A stretch of 64,000 bases of DNA from Roseburia_C sp031555935 (GTDB taxonomy: Bacteria; Bacillota; Clostridia; Lachnospirales; Lachnospiraceae): NCBI GenBank assembly GCA_031555935.1, contig JAVBTX010000008.1:124001-188000 (forward strand). Direction: 5' to 3'. How positions within the stretch are numbered: position 1 is the first letter of the stretch; each line of letters begins with the position of its first letter. Below are positions 34,870-43,225 of the stretch, piece after piece. The position numbers and the translations under genes are program-made. The notes under the pieces are model-generated. The model did not search any database and was not told the origin of the DNA. It was given only the letters and a program-made list of their open reading frames with translations.

Positions 34870-35774
34870 AGATAAGTACATTTTTTTACTCCTTAAAACA
34901 AGGCGTAGCAAATATCTGGCGAAATAAGATGTTTTCCCTGGCATCCATTGCAACCATGACAGCATGTATTTTTTTGTTTGGACTGTTTTTTTCGATTGTA
35001 ACTAATTTTCAGTCAATGGTAAAAACCGCAGAAGAAGGCATGGCAGTTACTTGTTTCTTTAATGACGGGATTACGCAGGAAGAAATAGACGAATTACAGC
35101 AAAGAATCGAAAAGCGGGCAGAGGTTTCGAAATGTGAATACGTTTCACCAGAAGCAGCTTGGGAATACTATAAAGAGATTTACTTCGAAGGCTCAGAAGA
35201 GGCAGCCGCCGGTTTTGCGGATGACAATCCATTGGCGAACTCGGCAAGTTTTTCTGTCTACCTAAGTGATGTTTCGATGCATAGTGCATTGGTTACCTAT
35301 TTAAATTCAATGGATGGCATTCGCGATGTAAAACAGTTAGCGGTAGTGGCGAAGACATTATCTGATTTTAACAGCATGATTGGATATGTATCAGTGGGAA
35401 TTATTTTGATTTTATTATGTGTTGCCATTTTCCTGATTAGTAACACGGTAACGGTGGGAATATCGGTAAGACGAGAAGAGATTGCCATTATGAAACTAAT
35501 AGGTGCGACTGACTACTTTGTTCGGGCACCATTTATCGTCGAAGGTGTACTGATTGGCCTGCTGGGTTCAATTATTCCGCTGATACTACTGTATTTCATG
35601 TATAGCAGAGTGATTGTGTATATCTCAGAGAAATTCAGTTTTTTAAGCAATATGATAAACTTTATTCCGGTGGGAGAAGTGTTCCATTTTCTGATGCCAG
35701 TATCCTTGATATTAGGCGTGGGTATCGGTTTTGTGGGCAGTCGTCTGACTATCCGGAGACATTTAGACGTATAA
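34866..35774 (+). CDS. ftsX: Cell division protein FtsX
   Basis: 302 residues. Four membrane segments: about 20-42, then three in the C-terminal half (YVSVGIILILLCVAIFLIS, APFIVEGVLIGLLGSIIPLILLYF, FLMPVSLILGVGIGFVG). Between the first and second lies a large extracellular loop (about 45-170), the region that contacts the wall hydrolase. TVGISVRREEIAIMKLIGAT is the conserved MacB/FtsX-type motif. It partners FtsE; the secreted coiled-coil hydrolase it probably controls is encoded 80 bases downstream. Confidence 0.95.
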   Translation: MKISTFFYSLKQGVANIWRNKMFSLASIATMTACIFLFGLFFSIVTNFQSMVKTAEEGMAVTCFFNDGITQEEIDELQQRIEKRAEVSKCEYVSPEAAWEYYKEIYFEGSEEAAAGFADDNPLANSASFSVYLSDVSMHSALVTYLNSMDGIRDVKQLAVVAKTLSDFNSMIGYVSVGIILILLCVAIFLISNTVTVGISVRREEIAIMKLIGATDYFVRAPFIVEGVLIGLLGSIIPLILLYFMYSRVIVYISEKFSFLSNMINFIPVGEVFHFLMPVSLILGVGIGFVGSRLTIRRHLDV

Positions 35775-35855
35775 ATAATAGTTGAGGGGTGTTCGGATGG
35801 CGGGACTATGACGTTTTCTGTGCACCCTTTATGCATATAAGAGGAAAAAAGCCGT

Positions 35856-37139
35856 ATGCGAATGTGGAAAAAAATCGTTACAATCCTAACTCTGGCAGTG
35901 CTAATGGCAACAAGTCCTGTCATCAGCCCTCTGGCGACTGGCATGACCGAGGCGCAGAAAGAAAAGCAGGCGCTTGAACAAGAATTAAAAGAAGCGCAGG
36001 AACTGATCAAGGGGCTGAAAAATTCAAAAGACAACATTGAGACTAAGGTGCACCAGTTAGACGAGCAGCTCACCAATATATCGATGCGTATCAATGAGCT
36101 GGAAAACCAGCTTGATCAAAAGCAGATGGCGATAGAGGATGCAGCAACTTCGTTAGCGCAAGCACAGGAGGATGCAAATCATCAGTATGATTTGATGAAA
36201 AAACGAATAAAATATATGTACGAAAAAGAAGCCAGTATGTCACTGATAAGTTCTTTGTTTACCGCGGGTAACTTTACTGAATTTATCAACCGCGCGGAGT
36301 ACATAAAGGCAATTACCGATTATGACCGTGAGATGCTGGCTAAATATCAGAATACGCAGGAATATGTGGCCTCGACGAAAGAAGCATTAGAGAACGACTA
36401 TCAGGAATTAGCAGAATTAAAAGAGCAGGTGCAAATTGAGCAACAGGTGGTCCACTCACTGATGACGGCCAAAGAGGAAGAATTAGGCGATATTAAGGAT
36501 GATATCTCAGATGCACAGCAGACAGCGGATGTGGTGCAGGCAGAAATAGATGCCCAGAAAGATATTATCGCGCAGATACAAGCTGAGGAAGCAAGGAAGG
36601 CAGCGGCCAAAAAGGCGGCCGATGAAGCAGCGGCAAAAGCAGCCGAAGAAGCAGCCAAGGCAAACGAAAATCAAGATGATACTGAACAACCATCAGAGGG
36701 AGATAATAATACGATTACCCCGCCAGCAGATGATACATATAGTGGCGGTGCCTTTGTCTGGCCGGTACCAAGCAGCAAGCGGGTGACAAGCGATTTTGGA
36801 GTCAGACTATCACCGACGGCCGGGGCCTCAAGTAATCATCAGGGAATTGATATTGGTGCAGACTATGGTGCATCGATTGTTGCAGCGGCGGATGGAAATG
36901 TTGTGTTTGCCGGGTACAGCAGTGGCATGGGTAATTATTTAATGATTGGTCATGGCAGTGGTATTTATACCGTTTATGGACATTGTTCGACGCTGCTCGT
37001 TGCGCAAGGAGCAACGGTAACAGCAGGTCAGGCAGTGGCACAAATCGGCAGTACGGGAATTTCAACGGGAAATCATTTACATTTTGGCGTGTCAAGTGGC
37101 GGCAGCTATGTAAGCCCTTGGAATTATTTAAGCAAATAG
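35856..37139 (+). CDS. Secreted coiled-coil M23 metallopeptidase (EnvC/PcsB-type FtsEX partner)
   Basis: 427 residues. A signal peptide (LTLAVLMATSPVISPLATGM) is followed by a long coiled coil (about 25-245) ending in an Ala/Lys/Glu-rich helix. A low-complexity linker leads to the M23 domain (about 300-425) with zinc ligands in SNHQGIDIGADYG, then GHCSTL and HLHFGVS. Coiled-coil plus hydrolase proteins encoded beside ftsEX (EnvC in E. coli, PcsB in pneumococcus, CwlO in Bacillus) are activated by FtsEX. Here the M23 site looks intact, so it may cut peptidoglycan directly, unlike EnvC, which lacks an active site. Confidence 0.92.
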   Translation: MRMWKKIVTILTLAVLMATSPVISPLATGMTEAQKEKQALEQELKEAQELIKGLKNSKDNIETKVHQLDEQLTNISMRINELENQLDQKQMAIEDAATSLAQAQEDANHQYDLMKKRIKYMYEKEASMSLISSLFTAGNFTEFINRAEYIKAITDYDREMLAKYQNTQEYVASTKEALENDYQELAELKEQVQIEQQVVHSLMTAKEEELGDIKDDISDAQQTADVVQAEIDAQKDIIAQIQAEEARKAAAKKAADEAAAKAAEEAAKANENQDDTEQPSEGDNNTITPPADDTYSGGAFVWPVPSSKRVTSDFGVRLSPTAGASSNHQGIDIGADYGASIVAAADGNVVFAGYSSGMGNYLMIGHGSGIYTVYGHCSTLLVAQGATVTAGQAVAQIGSTGISTGNHLHFGVSSGGSYVSPWNYLSK

Positions 37140-37186
37140 GAAAGTCCCTCTTATCTATGCTCGAGGGCCTCTAAGAAAGGAATTAT

Positions 37187-38485
37187 ATGGACGAACGAGA
37201 TTACGAACAAGCAGACGAAAGACAAAAACGATGGAGACGGGAAGATGAGCCCCAAGAGCCATCTTATCAAAAAGGAGTATACCTAGGCATCATTGGCTCG
37301 GTAGTGGTGGTGATATCAGTGGCGGTGATATTGATGCTAACAGGTTTTCTGCATTTTGGTCCGCAAACAGGTGGCAAAACCGGAGTGACAAAAGCAGGGC
37401 AGAGTGTTCTGACTGATGAAGTGTTGACCAAATTAAATTATTTGATTGGCCAAATTGATGCATATTACTATGAGGATGTCGAGCCAGATGATTTGGCCCT
37501 GGGCTTGTACAAGGGAGTATTTGAGGGACTCGATGATCCTTACAGTAGCTATTATACAAAAGAAGAGTACGATGAAATGCTAATCAGCACCAATGCGAAT
37601 TACTATGGAATTGGTGCAGGATTGCAGCAGAATCCAGACAACATGCAGGTATTCGTGACCCGGGTGTACGAAGATTCACCGGCCGAGGGTGCTGGTATGA
37701 AGGTTGGCGATGAAATCGTCCAAGTGGATGATATTATGGCAACTTCGATGGAACTGACGGATTTGGTAATGAGAATTCGTGGTGAGGAAGGCAGTACAGT
37801 TCATCTGAAAGTTTATCGGGAGGGCGAGACGGACTACTTGGAATATGACGTAGTTCGCGGCAAGGTAAATATACCGACAGTCGCTCATAAGATGCTGGAA
37901 AATAACATTGGTTATATTCAGGTGGCAGAATTTGCGACAACGACACCGGTAGACTTTGATGCCGCCATCCAAGATTTGACCGCGCAGGGGATGGAAGCAA
38001 TGATTGTTGATTTGCGGAGTAATGGCGGCGGATTAGTAACAGCCTGCCAGCAGATGCTTGACGAAATATTGCCGGAAGGTACCGTTGTATATACGGAAGA
38101 TAAGTATGGGAACCGCGAGAACTATGATTCGGATGCAGAGCACTTTATGAAATTACCAATTGCCGTGTTGGTAAATGGTAATACGGCAAGTGCTTCGGAG
38201 ATATTCGCTGGAGCGATTCATGATTTTGAATATGGAACCTTAATCGGCACCAAGACATATGGAAAGGGTGTTGTTCAGAGTATCAAGCCATTATCGGATG
38301 GAAGTGCATACAAGGTAACAGTGTCAAAGTATTTTACGCCAAATGGTGAGAACATTCATGGAACCGGTATCAAGCCGGATATTGAGATTGAGTATGAATA
38401 TAACGGTGATGCAGAAGCCGATTATGATGAGATGCAAGACAACCAGATAGTAAAAGCGTTAGAGGTACTAAAGAACCAGCTGTAA
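37187..38485 (+). CDS. S41 C-terminal processing peptidase (CtpA-like)
   Basis: 432 residues; GAAAGGA upstream. An N-terminal membrane anchor (about 27-52) precedes a helical region and a PDZ domain (about 135-215: YGIGAGLQQNPDNMQVFVTRVYEDSPAEGAGMKVGDEIVQVDD). The S41 protease has DLRSNGGG, the catalytic Ser in NGNTASASEIFAGAI and Lys in TKTYGKGVVQ. It cuts unfolded or tagged proteins outside the membrane. In Clostridia and Bacillus the ftsE-ftsX-hydrolase-ctp order is common, suggesting that it processes a wall enzyme or regulator in this cluster. Confidence 0.94.
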   Translation: MDERDYEQADERQKRWRREDEPQEPSYQKGVYLGIIGSVVVVISVAVILMLTGFLHFGPQTGGKTGVTKAGQSVLTDEVLTKLNYLIGQIDAYYYEDVEPDDLALGLYKGVFEGLDDPYSSYYTKEEYDEMLISTNANYYGIGAGLQQNPDNMQVFVTRVYEDSPAEGAGMKVGDEIVQVDDIMATSMELTDLVMRIRGEEGSTVHLKVYREGETDYLEYDVVRGKVNIPTVAHKMLENNIGYIQVAEFATTTPVDFDAAIQDLTAQGMEAMIVDLRSNGGGLVTACQQMLDEILPEGTVVYTEDKYGNRENYDSDAEHFMKLPIAVLVNGNTASASEIFAGAIHDFEYGTLIGTKTYGKGVVQSIKPLSDGSAYKVTVSKYFTPNGENIHGTGIKPDIEIEYEYNGDAEADYDEMQDNQIVKALEVLKNQL

Positions 38486-38506
38486 CCGGTGAAAAGGAGA
38501 AGCGGT

Positions 38507-40045
38507 ATGAGGAAAAAGGGACTGCGAATAGCAGTGATGGCAATGCTGTTATTGCTATTTGGAGCAACATCAAAAAATGTCGCAGCAGCAGAAAATGCCG
38601 CCACGGCGGCATTGAACTTAGGATATAGTACCGTTTGGGAAAATCCTTTTTATGAAAATGTCACGGATGTACCGGAGACGGCGGTTTCAGATGAGCAGGG
38701 GGCGGTCCCGGCAACCGGAATTAACGAATACTCGTCGGTATCATCAGCGGCAAACTACATCAGAAAGCAGATGGTTGCGAGAAGTACACAGATTGAATTT
38801 TGCTATAATGGTTCTGATTTTACGGAGGCAAAATTAAAAGGCGTTATGAAAAGTATCTTAAGTCAGGCGTGTCAGGTGACCTCGAATCCAAGGGAGGGTG
38901 ATTACTTGTATTATCATCTATTCAAGGTTCGGCAAGGATTTGCATATAATTCGTCTCGGGCATATGTGGTTTGGCAGGTGACTTATATGTCCAACGCGGC
39001 GCAGGAAAATGTCATGAATCAGGCAATTAAGAGTGCTGTATCCGCTTTAAATCTGACAACATGCTCCGAAGTTCAGAAGGTAAAGCGCATTCATGACTAT
39101 ATTTGTGAAAATACGACTTATGTAAATGATGGCACAAATTATTGTCATTCAGCCCATGCAGCATTGAAGGCCAAGGCCGCAGTCTGTCAGGGATATAGTA
39201 CACTATTTTACGCGATGTGTGTGCAGGCGGGCTTAGAAGTTCGCTGTATTCCAGGAATAAGCTCAAATCAGAATCATCTGTGGAACATCGTCAAAATCGG
39301 AAATAAGTGGTACAACGTGGACACCACTTGGGACAGCCAGATAAATGGTGTTAGCTATCAATACTTTTTGAAAAATGACAAGGACTTTACCAATCATACC
39401 CGTTCTTCCGGTTATAAAACTACAGCATTTTATAGTCAGCATCCAATGACTGGCAGTTCCTATGTTGGAGCGGTCGGAGCGGTAACGTTAAAAAGTGTTC
39501 GGACCATCTCGCCGACAACAGCAAAGCTAACCTGGGGAAAGGTAGGTACTGCAACCGGATATGAAATATACTGTTCTTCCTCAAAAACCGGAAAATATAA
39601 AAAGGTCAAAACCATTAGCGGTGGAGCGACAACGACATGGAAAGCAACGGGTTTAGTGCCAGGAACAGCTTACTATTATAAAATCCGGGCGGTTTCAAAT
39701 TTGATGGGCAACAGTACCAGCAAATATTCAACGGTGAAATCAGTCACGCCAGTACCGACCAAAACCAAAATCACGAAATTAAGCAGCAGCAATAATGATC
39801 TTATGACAAGCTGGGACAAGGTAACTGGGGCGGCAGGATATGAATTGGTGCTTACATATAAGAGTGGTAATGAGAATATCAGTAGAAAGATAACTGTAAA
39901 AAGTGCCAAAATTCGAACAGCCAAGATTAGCGGCTTAAAAGAAGGAAAAGTGTATAGTGTCAAAGTGCGCGCATATGCAAAGGGAAAAAACGGAAAAGCA
40001 GTCTATGGAATATACTCTGCCGTAAAGAAAAAAGTGGTGAACTAA
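38507..40045 (+). CDS. Secreted transglutaminase-like protein with fibronectin type III repeats
   Basis: 512 residues from ATG 38507 (AAAGGAGA upstream; the 18-base longer version is less likely). A signal peptide with a cut near VAA-AE is followed by a transglutaminase-core domain: nucleophile Cys in AAVCQGYSTLFYAMC, His in NQNHLWNIVKIG, and Asp in YNVDTTWDSQ. The C-terminus has two FnIII repeats (about 325-415 and 420-510). It has no cell-wall anchor. Such proteins may act as cysteine proteases, amidases or cross-linkers at the wall; which of these is not known. It lies directly after the S41 protease gene. Confidence 0.88.
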   Translation: MRKKGLRIAVMAMLLLLFGATSKNVAAAENAATAALNLGYSTVWENPFYENVTDVPETAVSDEQGAVPATGINEYSSVSSAANYIRKQMVARSTQIEFCYNGSDFTEAKLKGVMKSILSQACQVTSNPREGDYLYYHLFKVRQGFAYNSSRAYVVWQVTYMSNAAQENVMNQAIKSAVSALNLTTCSEVQKVKRIHDYICENTTYVNDGTNYCHSAHAALKAKAAVCQGYSTLFYAMCVQAGLEVRCIPGISSNQNHLWNIVKIGNKWYNVDTTWDSQINGVSYQYFLKNDKDFTNHTRSSGYKTTAFYSQHPMTGSSYVGAVGAVTLKSVRTISPTTAKLTWGKVGTATGYEIYCSSSKTGKYKKVKTISGGATTTWKATGLVPGTAYYYKIRAVSNLMGNSTSKYSTVKSVTPVPTKTKITKLSSSNNDLMTSWDKVTGAAGYELVLTYKSGNENISRKITVKSAKIRTAKISGLKEGKVYSVKVRAYAKGKNGKAVYGIYSAVKKKVVN

Positions 40046-40046
40046 A

Positions 40047-40556
40047 ATGAAACAAGCAAAAAAGAAACAGTTAATATGGTTGCTTTTAATGATACTGTGG
40101 ATGGCGGTTATCTTTTATTATTCGCATCAGCCAGCCGCGGAGTCAAGCGAAATTTCTGGTTCCATCTGCTATAAAATAGTAAGCGCCATCAATAAAATAT
40201 GTTCGCAAAACTGGAGTGATGCACAATTAGCACAAAGAGCGGAAGGTTTATCTTATCCGGTTCGAAAAGCAGCTCATATGAGTGAATATGCCATATTGGC
40301 GGTACTGATATTACAAGTGCTCAATGCATCAACTCGCAGAGCTCGCTATTGGATGTATTACGTGATAGCACAGCTTTTGGCATCGCTGTATGCGATGACC
40401 GACGAGTTTCATCAGCTTTATATACCGGGACGCTCAGGTGCCTGGAGTGATGTGGGAATTGATAGTATTGGGGCATGTCTTGGATTAATGCTTGTATTTT
40501 TGGTAATACGTAAGGTAAAGGAGAAACAAAATGAAATTAACAAAGGACCAGATTAA
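40047..40556 (+). CDS. VanZ family membrane protein
   Basis: 169 residues with four hydrophobic segments. VanZ landmarks are FYYSHQPAAESS after the first helix, RKAAHMSEYAILAVL, and MTDEFHQLYIPGRSGAWSDVGIDSIGACLG. VanZ of Enterococcus gives low-level teicoplanin resistance; most homologues, including this, have no proven role and sit in cell-envelope contexts. It starts 2 bases after the upstream stop and its end overlaps a small downstream gene. Confidence 0.9.
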   Translation: MKQAKKKQLIWLLLMILWMAVIFYYSHQPAAESSEISGSICYKIVSAINKICSQNWSDAQLAQRAEGLSYPVRKAAHMSEYAILAVLILQVLNASTRRARYWMYYVIAQLLASLYAMTDEFHQLYIPGRSGAWSDVGIDSIGACLGLMLVFLVIRKVKEKQNEINKGPD

Positions 40557-40716
40557 AGAAGTGGTGATTCGTTATGTCGTTGCAATTGTAATGCTGATAC
40601 TGGTAGCAATTGTATTGCCGGGAATGTTTAAGAGGGCGAAGGAAGATGATAAGCGTTTGGCAACAGAGCAAAGCGTTGTGGAACAGACAACCGAAACTGA
40701 GATAGAGAGTGAATAA
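40531..40716 (+). CDS. Small single-pass membrane protein, unknown function
   Basis: 61 residues; AAAGGAG lies 6 bases before the ATG, and the start overlaps the vanZ-like gene by 26 bases. One hydrophobic segment (about 13-32, VIRYVVAIVMLILVAIVLPGM) is followed by a charged Lys/Asp/Glu tail. I do not recognise it. The good ribosome site, overlap with the upstream gene and exact fit between flanking genes support a real gene. Confidence 0.55.
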   Translation: MKLTKDQIKEVVIRYVVAIVMLILVAIVLPGMFKRAKEDDKRLATEQSVVEQTTETEIESE

Positions 40717-40719
40717 CAA

Positions 40720-41421
40720 GTGGCAAGTCCGAATAACAAACAGATTCGTGAGATGCTCGAAGCATTAGCGGAAAAAGAATATGGTGAATTTTCCAAACGT
40801 TTGATACCAGGTGAGGTTCTGGTACTGGGAGTCCGCTTGCCCAAGCTACGAAAAATAGCAAAGCAACTAGCCAAAGGCGATTGGCAGGAATACTTGCAAC
40901 ACGCGGCCGATGATTCAATGGAAGAGACCTTGCTGCAAGGAATGACATTAGGATATGTCAAAGCAGATTTTGAAAATAAAGAACCATATCTGACGAGATT
41001 TATCCCTAAAATAGATAATTGGTCCGTTTGCGATAGTACATGCAGTTCCATGAAGGATGCCAAGCAAGAACCGGCATTGGTTTGGGAATATTTGCAGTCA
41101 TACCTGGCATCGGAACAAGCATATGAGATTCGTTTTGGCGTTGTGATGTTGCTGAATTATTACATTAACGACGACTACATCGCGCAAGTGCTTGAGTGGA
41201 TGGAGCGAATAAAAAATCCACACTATTACGTCAAGATGGCAGTTGCTTGGAATGTGTCGATGTGTTATGTGGCATTTCCCAAGCAGACGATGAGCTTCTT
41301 ACAGCAGACCAAGATAGATGATTGGACATATAATAAAGCAATTCAGAAAATCAGAGAATCCCATCAGGTAAGTGCAGAAGAGAAAGAATTTCTTAAATCC
41401 ATGAAACGAAACGTTGAATAA
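40720..41421 (+). CDS. DNA alkylation repair protein (AlkD-like)
   Basis: 233 residues from GTG 40720, 3 bases after the previous stop. It is built of HEAT-like helical repeats throughout. LVLGVRLPKLRKIAKQLAKGDW and the IDNWSVCDS segment (with Trp and Asp at positions used by AlkD) support the family; MAVAWNVSMCYVAFPK and IQKIRESHQVSAEEK complete the C-terminus. AlkD glycosylases remove alkylated purines such as N7-methylguanine and N3-methyladenine. The ribosome site is weak (GAGAG, 9 bases upstream). There is no clear link to neighbours. Confidence 0.88.
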   Translation: MASPNNKQIREMLEALAEKEYGEFSKRLIPGEVLVLGVRLPKLRKIAKQLAKGDWQEYLQHAADDSMEETLLQGMTLGYVKADFENKEPYLTRFIPKIDNWSVCDSTCSSMKDAKQEPALVWEYLQSYLASEQAYEIRFGVVMLLNYYINDDYIAQVLEWMERIKNPHYYVKMAVAWNVSMCYVAFPKQTMSFLQQTKIDDWTYNKAIQKIRESHQVSAEEKEFLKSMKRNVE

Positions 41422-41476
41422 TTTGTAGCAATCTGGGCAAATTATGAAAAAGAGCGGACACATGGAGGTAGAAAAC

Positions 41477-41908
41477 ATGAACGAAGACACAATCGCATTA
41501 TTACAGGAATGTAATGCCGGCTGTAAAATGGGTACCAACAGCATCGAGCAGATGCTTCCAGAAGTAAAAAATGAGAAGCTAAAGGAAATAATGGAAGCAT
41601 ACGATGAAAAAAATCGTAAAATCGGCGAGGATTGCCACGAACTTTTGAATGAAGCGGGTCATGATGAAAAAGACCCATCCAAGATGGCGAAAGCATTTTC
41701 CTGGTTTACCACCGAGGTCAAACTAATGGTAAATGATGATATGCACCAGATTACGGATATGCTCATTGATGGCTGCAACATGGCAGTAAAATCACTAGCC
41801 GAAAATTTAAACGATTACAAAGAAGCCGACACAACAAGCATAAACTTAGTTCGAAAACTGATTAAAATCGAACAAGACTTTTCAAAAGAGTTATTAGAAT
41901 TTGTATAA
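41477..41908 (+). CDS. Predicted four-helix-bundle protein, unknown function
   Basis: 143 residues from ATG 41477, 8 bases after TGGAGG; longer starts lack a site. Almost entirely helical and acidic, with repeated heptads. It has HDEKDPSKMAKAFSWFTTEVKLMV in the centre and Cys at two spots (NAGCKMG, DGCNMA). The size and pattern resemble ferritin-like or DUF2383-type bundles, but the metal-binding residues are not evident. It probably occurs widely in Lachnospiraceae; function is unknown. Confidence 0.6.
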   Translation: MNEDTIALLQECNAGCKMGTNSIEQMLPEVKNEKLKEIMEAYDEKNRKIGEDCHELLNEAGHDEKDPSKMAKAFSWFTTEVKLMVNDDMHQITDMLIDGCNMAVKSLAENLNDYKEADTTSINLVRKLIKIEQDFSKELLEFV

Positions 41909-42227
41909 ATGAAGGTGGTATCTTCTCTGCATTGTGGAGTGGGTGCCACTTCTTTATGACCCCTATTTGTATTGCTTTTTGGGCAGGATTCTGCTATACT
42001 TTCAAACAAGATCATAGGGAGCATTCGCGAGTCTATTTTCTAACGACATTTCGTCAAATAATTTTCAAACAACAAAACAATGAATATGTTGCAGCGTGAG
42101 GAAAAACACAGAAAAGAATGGTTTTTTGTTATCTAAAATGATATGATACTGTTATAGGTAATCATAAGATTTTTTTCTTACTTTTTCGCAAGTATGTAAT
42201 ATAGCACACAAAGGAGAGAAGAATTTT
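41909..42227 (+). other. 319-base intergenic region with hairpin and candidate promoter
   Basis: A GTGGTA / TGCCAC hairpin lies at 41914-41949 (terminator unlikely: short T run). A candidate promoter TTGCTT, 17 bases, TATACT lies at 41972-42000. The rest is AT-rich, with no ORF. If that promoter drives the Rpn-like gene, it has a leader of about 220 bases. Confidence 0.45.
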
Positions 42228-43061
42228 ATGCAAAAAAAAGAATTTTTTATGTTACCTACCGTAGACTTTTGTTTTAAGGAGTTAATGCAAAACCCAAAAG
42301 TGCGGAAGGGATTTGTTGCCGCGCTTTTGAAGCTCAATCCAGAAAACATTGAAGAAACTGTTCTTTTACCAACCATTATAGACCGTCATTACGTAGATGA
42401 TAAGCTATGTATATTAGACGTTCATGTACTATTGGTTGACAAGACGCAGTTGGATTTGGAGATGCAGGTAAGTTATTTTGCATACTGGGACAAACGAATT
42501 CTATTTTACCTATGTAAGATGTTTGTGGAGCAGATGAAAAAGGGTGATTCCTATAAAAGTCTCGAAAAATGTATTCATGTAAGTATTTTGGATTTTGTTC
42601 ATTTCCCGGATGATGAAGAATGTTATCGAAGCATTCATCTTCGTGATGATAAGACTGGTGAGCTTTATTCGGATAAGTTGGAAATTCAAGTATTGGAATT
42701 GAAGAAGCTTCCAGAGAATGTCAAAGCGGGTGAGGATGTTATTGCATGGATGCAGTTTTTCAGTGGGAAAAGCAAGGAGGATTTCAAGCGCATGGCAAAG
42801 ACAAACGAATATTTAGACGAAGCATACCAGACATTGATAAACTTAAGCGCAGATGAGCGTAAACGGTTGGAGTATGAAGCCAGAGCGAAAGCGGTGAGAG
42901 ACTACAATTCCCAGTTGAGTAGTGCGGAAGAACGTGGTATAGAGCATGGTGAACAGCGAACTAAACAAATTTTTCAATTGTATCTTCAGAATAAAAAACC
43001 GGAAGAAATTGCGGACATTTGTGGTGTAACATTAGATGTTGTGAAAAGAGTGTTGGAATAG
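42228..43061 (+). CDS. Rpn/PD-(D/E)XK nuclease family protein
   Basis: 277 residues; AAGGAGAGAAG upstream. The N-terminal region follows the PD-(D/E)XK nuclease family transposase (Rpn) pattern: MLPTVDFCFKELM and DDKLCILDVHVLLVDKTQLDLEMQV, the D-x(n)-ExQ core, then YWDKRILFYLCKMFVEQ. The C-terminus ends in a helical region with HTH-like NKKPEEIADICGVTLDVVKRVLE. Rpn proteins promote RecA-independent recombination in E. coli. They are often annotated as transposases, but no transposon ends are seen here. A terminator follows. Confidence 0.85.
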   Translation: MQKKEFFMLPTVDFCFKELMQNPKVRKGFVAALLKLNPENIEETVLLPTIIDRHYVDDKLCILDVHVLLVDKTQLDLEMQVSYFAYWDKRILFYLCKMFVEQMKKGDSYKSLEKCIHVSILDFVHFPDDEECYRSIHLRDDKTGELYSDKLEIQVLELKKLPENVKAGEDVIAWMQFFSGKSKEDFKRMAKTNEYLDEAYQTLINLSADERKRLEYEARAKAVRDYNSQLSSAEERGIEHGEQRTKQIFQLYLQNKKPEEIADICGVTLDVVKRVLE

Positions 43062-43083
43062 GGAAATATACAATATACGAAGG

Positions 43084-43117
43084 AGGATTCTGGAATTAAT
43101 CAGAATCTTTCTTTTTC
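43084..43117 (+). terminator. Terminator of the Rpn-like gene
   Basis: GATTCTG / CAGAATC stem with an 8-base loop, followed by TTTCTTTTTC. Confidence 0.8.
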
Positions 43118-43122
43118 AATAT

Positions 43123-43151
43123 TTGACGAATTCCTCCATAACAATTATACT
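43123..43151 (+). promoter_or_regulatory. prfB: Promoter of prfB
   Basis: TTGACG, 17-base spacer, TATACT, about 75 bases before the GTG start. Confidence 0.75.
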
Positions 43152-43225
43152 GATAACTAGTGGTGCAGATTTGTTTTCAACCTCAAATCCACCCAATAAA
43201 ATAAAAAAAGAAAGATGGTGATACT

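Noticed and set aside
41914..41955. Terminator after the four-helix gene
   Set aside because: The stem is short and imperfect and the T run is weak (TTCTTTA), so I listed it only as a hairpin in the intergenic entry.
42228..43061. Insertion sequence or transposon around the Rpn-like gene
   Set aside because: No terminal inverted repeats or target duplications were seen, and Rpn proteins often occur as stand-alone genes.
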